Positions 7,009 through 13,294 of a stretch of 46,634 nt of DNA are shown one piece after another. A model generated the notes under the pieces. It worked only from the letters and a program-made list of their open reading frames with translations. It did no database searches and was not told the origin of the DNA. The DNA lies in assembly GCF_005063415.1 (NCBI RefSeq), contig NZ_SUEG01000025.1:1-46634 (forward strand), written 5' to 3'. Each line of letters begins with the position of its first letter. Within the stretch, counting starts at the first letter, position 1. Source of the stretch: Mesorhizobium sp. (lineage in GTDB: Bacteria > Pseudomonadota > Alphaproteobacteria > Rhizobiales > Rhizobiaceae). The position numbers were made by a program, and so were the translations under genes.

Positions 7009-8457
7009 TCACGCCTGAAAATGCCTGGCATGGATCACCTGATAACGCGTGGTCCATGCGGTTGCCTGCTCCAGGTCAAGGGAAATGCGAAGCAGTCGGT
7101 GATCCTCGTTCTTACGGCCAATGAGCTGGATGCCAATCGGCAGGCCGCCTTTCGACTGGAACAGCGGCAGGCTGGCGGCCGGTTGCCCGGTGACGTTGAA
7201 GATTTCTGTGAAAGGCGCAAAGCCGTAAGCTCGGCTCGCCCAAGCCTCGTAATCGAAGACAGCACCATCGCCATGGATGGCGCCAAGCCGAGGCGGCAGG
7301 TCGGCCGTGGTCGGCGTCATGATCAGGTCGAACGCATCGAATGCCATCGCCATCGCCAGCGAAGCGCTGTGCACGTGGTCCTGCGCCCTGAGATAGTCGG
7401 CGGCCGAAGACCGTCGAAAACAGTCGAGCGCGTGACGAGTCAGGCTTTCGATTTCGCCAGCCGCCGGCATCCGCCCGATCTCATCGGCGCGCTCGTCAAC
7501 CAGCCGCGCAACCTCCGACATCCAGAAGATGCTCCAGTCAGCTTCGGCGCTGGCTTCCCGCGGGAAACGCGCCTCTGTGACCTCGTGCCCCATGTCCTCG
7601 AGGAGGATCATGGCTTCCTGGAATTTTTCCCCAATCTCGGACGCGACCGGCGTGCCATCCGGCCGGTGCGCCAGGCACGCGACGCGCAGACGCTCGCCGG
7701 GGGAAGACAGCCAGTCCAGGTAGGACGGCACCGATTTCGACACGGAGTAAGGCGCTGCTTGTTCTGGACCGGCAGTCATGTCCAGCATGGCCGCGCTGTC
7801 CCGAACGGTGCGGGACAGGACGTTCTCGGCGTAGAGCCCGGCGCCGACCTGACCTCGACCAGGCCCGACAGGCGTGAGCCCGCGCGACGGCTTCATGCCG
7901 AACACGCCGCAACAGGCAGCCGGCACCCGGATCGAGCCGCCGATATCGGAACCGTGGGCGACCGGCACCATACCGCTTGCCACCGCCGCAGCAGCACCAC
8001 CGCTCGAACCGCCCGCCGTCAGCGAAGGATCCCAGGGGTTCAAGGTGGGGCCGCGAAAGCTGGGCTCAGTCACGAAGTCGTTGGCAAATTCAGGCGTGTT
8101 TGTCTTTCCCAACAAGATCAGACCGGCGGCCCGCCAGCGCCGGACGATCTCGCTGTCGGGCTTCGGCGCGGCATCCTTGAAGTAGAGCGACGAGTGCGTC
8201 GTCGGCCACTCCCGCACATGGACGCCGGTGTCCTTGACCAGGAAAGGAATGCCGGCTAGTGCCGCCTGCCGGTTGCAGCTTGCCGCTACGGAAAGCGCCC
8301 GGTCCGCATCGATCAGCGTCACGGCGTTGATGGCGGTATTGATGCTTTCGATCGCTTCGATGGCCGCCTCGACGACATCGACAACGGACAGTTCGCCCGA
8401 ACGAACATGCCCGGCCAGGGCGACGGCATCCAGCGCCATGTATTCGGAAAGGTTCAT
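7009..8457 (-). CDS. Amidase (amidase signature family)
   Basis: 482-residue cytosolic amidohydrolase of the amidase-signature family, which cleaves carboxamides to acid and ammonia. The Ser-cisSer-Lys triad is intact: Lys75 (FLVKDTG), Ser151 (TAGGSSGGAAAA) and nucleophile Ser175 (SDIGGSIRVPAA). Length and the C-terminal block GQPAASLPLF...LPIGIQLIG are normal for the family. It is the last gene of a three-gene operon: 8 bases separate it from the hydrolase, which itself overlaps the binding-protein gene. This context suggests a substrate imported or sensed together with a quaternary-ammonium-like compound, perhaps an amide such as carnitinamide; that assignment is speculative. Confidence 0.9.
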   Translation of the reverse strand: MNLSEYMALDAVALAGHVRSGELSVVDVVEAAIEAIESINTAINAVTLIDADRALSVAASCNRQAALAGIPFLVKDTGVHVREWPTTHSSLYFKDAAPKPDSEIVRRWRAAGLILLGKTNTPEFANDFVTEPSFRGPTLNPWDPSLTAGGSSGGAAAAVASGMVPVAHGSDIGGSIRVPAACCGVFGMKPSRGLTPVGPGRGQVGAGLYAENVLSRTVRDSAAMLDMTAGPEQAAPYSVSKSVPSYLDWLSSPGERLRVACLAHRPDGTPVASEIGEKFQEAMILLEDMGHEVTEARFPREASAEADWSIFWMSEVARLVDERADEIGRMPAAGEIESLTRHALDCFRRSSAADYLRAQDHVHSASLAMAMAFDAFDLIMTPTTADLPPRLGAIHGDGAVFDYEAWASRAYGFAPFTEIFNVTGQPAASLPLFQSKGGLPIGIQLIGRKNEDHRLLRISLDLEQATAWTTRYQVIHARHFQA

Positions 8458-8465
8458 GACTGCTC

Positions 8466-9326
8466 TCAGCCCGCACTACCGGTCGCTTCGGCTGTCGGCT
8501 GGGGTCCAGCTTTGGTCCGGACCTTGAAATAGCGGGCGATGGCTGCCGCGACCAATGCCGGGTCCTCCCAATGCGGATTGTGGCCACAGCGCACCGCGCT
8601 CACGAACGCGGCGCTAGGGATTTCTTCGAGGAGCCGCCGTTGGTGCGTTTCGTCGAAGAGCAGGTCGCGCTCGCCAGCAATGACAAGCGCCGGCAGGCGC
8701 AGCGTGCGCGCCTTGTCGGTCAAATCGACGCGCCGAACCTGCTCCAGGATTGCGCGCCAAAGTGCCGCCGGCATGGCTGACGCCTCCTTTGCAGCCATGG
8801 TCAGGAAGTCCGCTGGAACCTCGGCCTCGCAGGCATGCCAATAGTCATAGAACGGATCGGCCGGCGATATCGGATCTCGAAGCGCCCGCACACCAATGGT
8901 AATCGGGTGATCCTCACCGATCTGCGGCCTCAGAGTTCCGGCCATCAGCACCAGGCCGCCGATCATCTCGGGGTAGCGCGCGGCTGCCTCGATCGCCACC
9001 ATGCTGCCCAGGGAATGCCCAACCAGAACCGGCCGCTCGAGCCGCAATCGCTCGATCAAACCTGCCACGTCTTCCGCGAAATCCGCCGGGGCGAAGCCGC
9101 GTGTCCCGGCCGGCGAGGCGCCATGCCCGCGCAGGTCCGGAATGACAAGCCGGCGGCCGGCGAGATGCGGCGCCAGCAAGGAGAAGCTGCGGCTCGTGTC
9201 GGAGAAGCCGTGCACCAGCACCAGCGCGGGCTCCTGCCCGGCGATTTCGATGCAGGCCGCTTCAGTGCTGCCGATCCCGACCTTGCGCTTGCGGCCGTTC
9301 CAGCCCGCCTGATCGGCCGATATCAC
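8466..9326 (-). CDS. Alpha/beta-fold hydrolase
   Basis: 286-residue alpha/beta hydrolase. Oxyanion-hole motif LVHGFSD near residue 37, nucleophile Ser105 in VGHSLGSM, acid Asp221 in AGERDLLFD and catalytic His249 in RCGHNPHWE make a complete triad, so esterase or related C-X hydrolase activity is expected. No signal peptide, so cytosolic. The start is GTG 9326, whose last bases are the stop codon of the binding-protein gene (GTGA overlap), showing translational coupling. Its position between a choline/betaine-type binding protein and an amidase hints at an ester of a quaternary amine as substrate, but the family is too broad to say from sequence. Confidence 0.88.
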   Translation of the reverse strand: MISADQAGWNGRKRKVGIGSTEAACIEIAGQEPALVLVHGFSDTSRSFSLLAPHLAGRRLVIPDLRGHGASPAGTRGFAPADFAEDVAGLIERLRLERPVLVGHSLGSMVAIEAAARYPEMIGGLVLMAGTLRPQIGEDHPITIGVRALRDPISPADPFYDYWHACEAEVPADFLTMAAKEASAMPAALWRAILEQVRRVDLTDKARTLRLPALVIAGERDLLFDETHQRRLLEEIPSAAFVSAVRCGHNPHWEDPALVAAAIARYFKVRTKAGPQPTAEATGSAG

Positions 9327-10258
9327 AGGCCGAGCTGCTGCTTGACTGCGTCGAGCGCGGGCTTGCCATCGAATGTGGTGACACCGGCTAGCCAGGCGCC
9401 GAGCCTATCCGGATTCTCCTTGACCGCCTTCAGGCCGGCTTCCTCCGGCTTCATGCCGTCATTGATGAGATAGCCCATGCCGAGATTTTCGAAATCGATA
9501 TCGAAGGCGAGGTTCTTCAGCAACTGCCCGACATTCGGGCATTGTTGCAGATAGCCCTTGCGCACCTGCGTCGTCACCGTCGCGGCGCCGAAGTTCGGGC
9601 CGTAGAACTTGTCACCGCCGCTCAGATATTTGAAGTCGTACATCGTGTTCATCGGATGCGGCGCCCAGCCCTGGAAGACGATGAAGCGCTTTTCCTTGAT
9701 CTCGTAGCCGACCTCGGAAAGCATGCCTGCTTCACTCGACTCGACGACCTGCCAGCCATCGAGGCCCAGCGACTTATCGGCGATGGCGTCCATCATCAGC
9801 TGGTTCGAGCCCGGCTCGATGCCGTACATCTTCCTGCCGAACTTGTCGGCGAACTTTTGCAGGTCGGAAAAATCCTTGACACCGGCCTCCCAGACGTAAG
9901 TCGGCACGGCAAAGGTGTATTTGGCGCCGACGAGATTGACGCGCACATCGTCTACCGAGCCGTCCTTCTTATAGGGCTCGTAGTAGGTGATCATCGCCGG
10001 ATCCCAATAGCCGAGGAACACGTCCAAATCATTGTTCTTCAGGGATTCATAGATGACGTTGATGCCCAGAAGCGAGCTTGCCGGCTTGTAGCCGAGCGCA
10101 TCGAGCAAGACGCTGGTGACGCCGGTGGTGAAGGCAAGGTCGTTCCATCCAGGCTCGGCCATGCGCACGACCTTGCATTGCTCGGGTTCAGCCGCAAAGA
10201 TCGGCTGGCTAGCCAGCAGGACGCAGAGCGAGGCTCCCATTCCAAGGCTACGAAGCAT
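9323..10258 (-). CDS. Choline/glycine-betaine-type substrate-binding protein
   Basis: 311-residue periplasmic binding protein of the OpuAC/ProX family, closest from memory to rhizobial choline-binding ChoX. Signal peptide at residues 1-23 (CVLLASQPIFA-AEP). The residues that form the aromatic cage around a trimethylammonium head appear in place: Trp38 (EPGWND), Trp85 (GYWDPAM), Tyr114 (GAKYTF) and Trp198 (FQGWAPHPMN), with Asp40 nearby. ATG 10258 has AGGAGA eight bases ahead; upstream ATGs lack this. No permease or ATPase gene is adjacent, so it must use a transporter encoded elsewhere. First gene of the operon with the hydrolase and amidase. Confidence 0.88.
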   Translation of the reverse strand: MLRSLGMGASLCVLLASQPIFAAEPEQCKVVRMAEPGWNDLAFTTGVTSVLLDALGYKPASSLLGINVIYESLKNNDLDVFLGYWDPAMITYYEPYKKDGSVDDVRVNLVGAKYTFAVPTYVWEAGVKDFSDLQKFADKFGRKMYGIEPGSNQLMMDAIADKSLGLDGWQVVESSEAGMLSEVGYEIKEKRFIVFQGWAPHPMNTMYDFKYLSGGDKFYGPNFGAATVTTQVRKGYLQQCPNVGQLLKNLAFDIDFENLGMGYLINDGMKPEEAGLKAVKENPDRLGAWLAGVTTFDGKPALDAVKQQLGL

Positions 10259-10292
10259 TTCGGTTCTCCTCATTTCGCCAACACCAACAATG

Positions 10293-10328
10293 TTGACCAC
10301 TCGGTTTTTAAATTGTCCCACCGGTCAA
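10293..10328. promoter_or_regulatory. Candidate operator between binding-protein and BetI-like genes
   Basis: TTGACC (10293-10298) and GGTCAA (10323-10328) are inverted, 24 bases apart, in the divergent intergenic region; each is also followed by a GG at the same distance (TTGACC-N4-GG). They could be regulator half-sites or two divergent -35 elements. No firm -10 could be read. Confidence 0.35.
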
Positions 10329-10369
10329 TTCTTGATCTCGGCGGACGAAAATGTCAACGTCGGTTTTCG

Positions 10370-10990
10370 ATGCATGGATCCAGGCCCGTGAAACTCAAGC
10401 GTCTCAGCGACATACGCCGCAAGGAGCTGCGGCAAGCCGCCTTTGCCGTGCTTCAGCGCGAAGGCATAGCTGGCGCGACCATCGAAAAAGTGGCGGCACA
10501 GGCCGGCGCATCGAAGGGCATCGTGCTGCACTATTTCAACAGCAAGCAGGAACTGTTCGAGCACGCCATGCGGGAATCGAACCTGGTGCTGCGTCATGCA
10601 GTGGTCGAGCGGCTGAGACAGGCGCGCACGCCAATGCAACGGATAGATGCCATTATCGAAGGCAATTTCGAGCCGCATCTCTTCCAGCCGTCCCTCTGCC
10701 ATGCCTGGCTTTCGCTTTGCGCGGAGGTGCCGCGCGACGAAAAGCTGGCCCGCATCCAGAAGGTGATTCATGCGCGCATGCGCTCCAACCTGCTGTCCGG
10801 CCTGCGCGGTCTGGCGCCGGCACGCGATGCTGACGAGATCGCTTTCGGCGTCACCGCCCTGATCGATGGACTGTGGTTGCGGCTTGGCCTGCAGCCCGGC
10901 AGCGTTACGCGTGACCAGGCCATTCATCAGGTCAAGGATTTCGTCGCTACCCGCCTGGCTGTTCGTCGCGGTGCAGCCGCTGCCGAATAG
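10370..10990 (+). CDS. TetR-family regulator, BetI-like
   Basis: 206-residue TetR-family protein whose closest resemblance is to BetI, the choline-responsive repressor of betaine synthesis: ELRQAAFAVLQREGIAGATIEKVAAQAGASKGIVLHYFNSKQEL in the DNA-binding part, and PSLCHAWLSLCAEVPRDEKLARIQKVIHARMRSNL in the ligand domain. ATG 10370 is the likely start, with GTG 10388 possible; neither has a strong ribosome site. No betA, betB or betC genes adjoin it, unlike the usual bet operon. Instead it is divergent from the binding protein, hydrolase and amidase operon, which it probably represses until a quaternary amine or a breakdown product is present. Confidence 0.85.
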   Translation: MHGSRPVKLKRLSDIRRKELRQAAFAVLQREGIAGATIEKVAAQAGASKGIVLHYFNSKQELFEHAMRESNLVLRHAVVERLRQARTPMQRIDAIIEGNFEPHLFQPSLCHAWLSLCAEVPRDEKLARIQKVIHARMRSNLLSGLRGLAPARDADEIAFGVTALIDGLWLRLGLQPGSVTRDQAIHQVKDFVATRLAVRRGAAAAE

Positions 10991-11102
10991 ACAGGCGCAT
11001 CAGCCGAAAGTTCATATTGTAGGATAGGCCGGCGGCTTGACCACAATTGGCAACGGCGCTGTTCTCCTTATCAGACAAGACGGCAATCCGCGGGAGTGTT
11101 GG

Positions 11103-11861
11103 ATGAGACTGGGCGGCAAACGGGCGCTGGTCACCGGCGGCTCGGACGGGATCGGGCTGGCAATCGCCGAGGCGTTTTTGCGCGAAGGCGCGGATGTGCT
11201 GATTGTCGGCCGCGACGGCAAAAAGCTCGACGCCGCCCGAAAGCAGCTCGGGAACAATGTAGAAACGCTGTCGGCCGATTTGTCGGCCAGCGCCGGCATC
11301 GACGCCGTGGTCGAGCATGCCAGGCGCGGCCCACCTCTCGATATCCTCGTCAACAATGCCGGCGTGGCGTTCCTGGTGCCGTTCGAAACCGTCAGTGAGG
11401 ACCAGTTCCAGCAGTCGTTCGCGCTCAACGTCACGGCGGTATTCTTCCTCACCCAACGGCTTTTGCCACATCTCGCGCCGGGCGCGGCCTCGGTGATCAA
11501 CATCTCGTCCTATTTCGCGCACAAGATGATCCCGAAGCGGCCGTCCAGCCTCTATTCGCTGTCGAAGGGCGCGCTCAATTCGCTGACCAGGTCGCTCGCC
11601 TTCGAGCTCGGGCCGCGCGGCATAAGGGTCAACGCCATCGCGCCCGGCACGGTCGACACAGCGATGCGGCGCAGGTCGATCGAAAACCTGCCGGAAGCCG
11701 CGCAAGCCGAGCTCAACGCCTATGTGGAGCGCAGCTATCCGCTCGGCCGCATCGGCCGGACCAGCGACCTTGCCGGCATCGCGGTCTATCTCGCCAGCGA
11801 CGAAGCGGCATGGACCAGCGGCGGAATCTTCGCCGTGGATGGAGGATACACGGCGGGGTGA
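11103..11861 (+). CDS. SDR-family oxidoreductase
   Basis: 252-residue classical short-chain dehydrogenase, NAD(P)-dependent. TGGSDGIG at residues 11-18 binds the dinucleotide; NNAG at 84-87; catalytic Ser135 or 136 (INISSYF), Tyr151 and Lys155 (SSLYSLSKGAL); the C-terminal VYLASDEAAWTSGGIFAVDGGYTA is the normal family ending. ATG 11103 is used because the frame upstream lacks SDR sequence and GGGAG precedes it. It stands alone, 112 bases after the BetI-like gene and directly before the insertion sequence. Substrate unknown; this subgroup includes 3-oxoacyl reductases and glucose/gluconate dehydrogenases. Confidence 0.9.
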   Translation: MRLGGKRALVTGGSDGIGLAIAEAFLREGADVLIVGRDGKKLDAARKQLGNNVETLSADLSASAGIDAVVEHARRGPPLDILVNNAGVAFLVPFETVSEDQFQQSFALNVTAVFFLTQRLLPHLAPGAASVINISSYFAHKMIPKRPSSLYSLSKGALNSLTRSLAFELGPRGIRVNAIAPGTVDTAMRRRSIENLPEAAQAELNAYVERSYPLGRIGRTSDLAGIAVYLASDEAAWTSGGIFAVDGGYTAG

Positions 11862-11872
11862 GTAGTTGCTTG

Positions 11873-13160
11873 TCTCCCCCCTGTTTGGACCTGGGACATC
11901 GCGAACAGGTGTGCGGGGACATCGCGAACAGTTTCCCACCCTATCGTTGGCTTGCGTTGAGGTCGATGGTCTGGATTTTCTGATGACGGAAGTAGGCATC
12001 GAAGACGCCATCGGTTTCGGTCGGGCGGAAGGCGACGGCTTTGCCGGCAAAAGCCTTGCAGATCTTGACGGCATGCCCGAACAGCGAGGTTGTGCCTTTC
12101 TGCTGGATTTTGCGGACTTGGTCGCCGGGCGCGTATTCGAACGGCTGGACGGTATCGGCGAAGTCGCGCGTCGAGGCACGATAGCGCTCGAGCGGCACAG
12201 CGTCGGCAATGGCCTGATGCGGCCGCTCGGTGTTGTAGATGTGGCGCCATGCGTCGAAAGCGCGCTGCGCCGCCTGCAAGCTGTCGAAGGGCGGGCCCTG
12301 CAGCGCCTCGGCCTTGAGCGTGCGGTGGAACCGCTCCTCCTTGCCCAGCGTCTGTGGATGGCAGGGTCTGGAATGGCTGACCGACATGCCGTTCTCGATC
12401 AGCCAGACGCCGAGCATGGTGAAGTTGTTGCGGCCGCCATCGCCCCAGGGTGGGCCGTTGTCGGTGGCGATGCGCCATGGCAGGCCGTAGCGTCGGAAGG
12501 CCGCAATCAGGCGGGTTTTGACAGTTTCGGTGGTCTGGTCGGGACAAGCTTCCAGCACCAGCGAGAACCGCGAATGATCGTCGAGCACGGTCAGCGGATG
12601 CAACCGTCCGGCGCGCCACGGCACATGGCCCTTGAAGTCCATCTGCCACAGGTCGTTGGGCGCGGCGTGCTCGAAGCGGATGAACGCTTTGGCGCCGCCG
12701 CCCAGCGCGCCCAGTTCGACGCCGTTGCGGCGCAGGATACCAGTCACCGTCGAGGCAGCCGGATGGCCAAGTCCCTGACGCGCCAGCACCCGGGCGATCT
12801 TGCGCCCGCCCCAGGCCGGATGCGTCGTGCGCACCGAAAGCGCTGCCGCCTCGACCTCGGGCGCGCTGCGCGTCGGGCTCGACTGCGGCCGGCGCGAACC
12901 CTCCAAAAGCCCGGCTGCGCCAAAAGCCTGCCAGCGTGCGAGCAACTTGTAAGCGCATGTTCGACCAATCCCAAAGCGTCGGCACAAGGCACTCACATTC
13001 GCCCCCTCGGCCGTAGCCAGCCGCACAAACTCCAGCTTCTGTTTCATCGCGCTCGTGTCCTCGAATGGCATCCCGAACCCCCCAGCGCAAAGCGCGCCAA
13101 ACTGTTCGCGATGTCCTCGCACACCTGTTCGCGATGTCCCCGGTCCAAACAGGGGGGAGA
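11873..13160 (-). mobile_element. IS481-family insertion sequence, apparently complete
   Basis: One transposase gene flanked by 62-base inverted repeats, 11873-11934 and 13160-13099, identical at 60 of 62 positions. Each repeat holds two copies of GGGACATCGCGAACAG or a one-base variant, 23 bases apart (11893-11908 and 11916-11931 at the left end), probably transposase binding sites. The outermost bases are TCTCCCCCC; the true tip may instead be TGTTTGGACC at 11882 and 13151. I see no flanking target duplication. The element sits between the SDR gene and a palindromic repeat, with no gene obviously broken by it. Confidence 0.88.
11941..13071 (-). CDS. IS481-type DDE transposase
   Basis: 376-residue transposase. 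An N-terminal helix-turn-helix (VRLATAEGANVSALCRRFGIGRTCAYKLLARW) and a second HTH region are followed by an integrase core with the three acidic residues in DLWQMDFKGH, RIATDNGPPW and LGKEERFHRTLKAE, then NTERPHQAI, all typical of IS481. I chose ATG 13071 (MPFEDTSAMKQKLEFV) because IS481 transposases usually begin MPW/MPF followed by a similar block; an earlier in-frame ATG at 13122 lies inside the terminal repeat. The frame is intact and full length, so the element may be active. Confidence 0.9.
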   Translation of the reverse strand: MPFEDTSAMKQKLEFVRLATAEGANVSALCRRFGIGRTCAYKLLARWQAFGAAGLLEGSRRPQSSPTRSAPEVEAAALSVRTTHPAWGGRKIARVLARQGLGHPAASTVTGILRRNGVELGALGGGAKAFIRFEHAAPNDLWQMDFKGHVPWRAGRLHPLTVLDDHSRFSLVLEACPDQTTETVKTRLIAAFRRYGLPWRIATDNGPPWGDGGRNNFTMLGVWLIENGMSVSHSRPCHPQTLGKEERFHRTLKAEALQGPPFDSLQAAQRAFDAWRHIYNTERPHQAIADAVPLERYRASTRDFADTVQPFEYAPGDQVRKIQQKGTTSLFGHAVKICKAFAGKAVAFRPTETDGVFDAYFRHQKIQTIDLNASQR

Positions 13161-13294
13161 TCGGCTATCACCTCGACCTTCGCCAAATCTCCAACGTTCA
13201 GGACGAGCGGAGCGCTGAAACTGCTAATCTCCCCCCTTGCGGGGGAGATGGCCGGCAGGCCAGAGGGGGGTGCTGTCCCGCCAACGTCTCGAAA
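13161..13294. repeat. Palindromic intergenic repeat next to the IS
   Basis: ATCTCCCCC (13228-13236), five-base loop, GGGGGAGAT (13242-13250) is a perfect stem, followed by GGCCGGCAGGCCAGAGGGGGG. The element resembles dispersed palindromes I recall from Mesorhizobium intergenic regions. Its arms match the outermost bases of the adjacent IS (TCTCCCCCC and GGGGGGAGA). No gene seen in this stretch. Confidence 0.6.

Noticed and set aside
6607..8259. Plus-strand open frame of 550 codons
   Set aside because: It overlaps the NIPSNAP gene out of frame and then runs opposite the amidase; no recognisable domains.
11866..13218. Plus-strand open frame of 450 codons across the IS
   Set aside because: Antisense to a transposase with a full set of IS481 motifs; it also reads through both terminal repeats.
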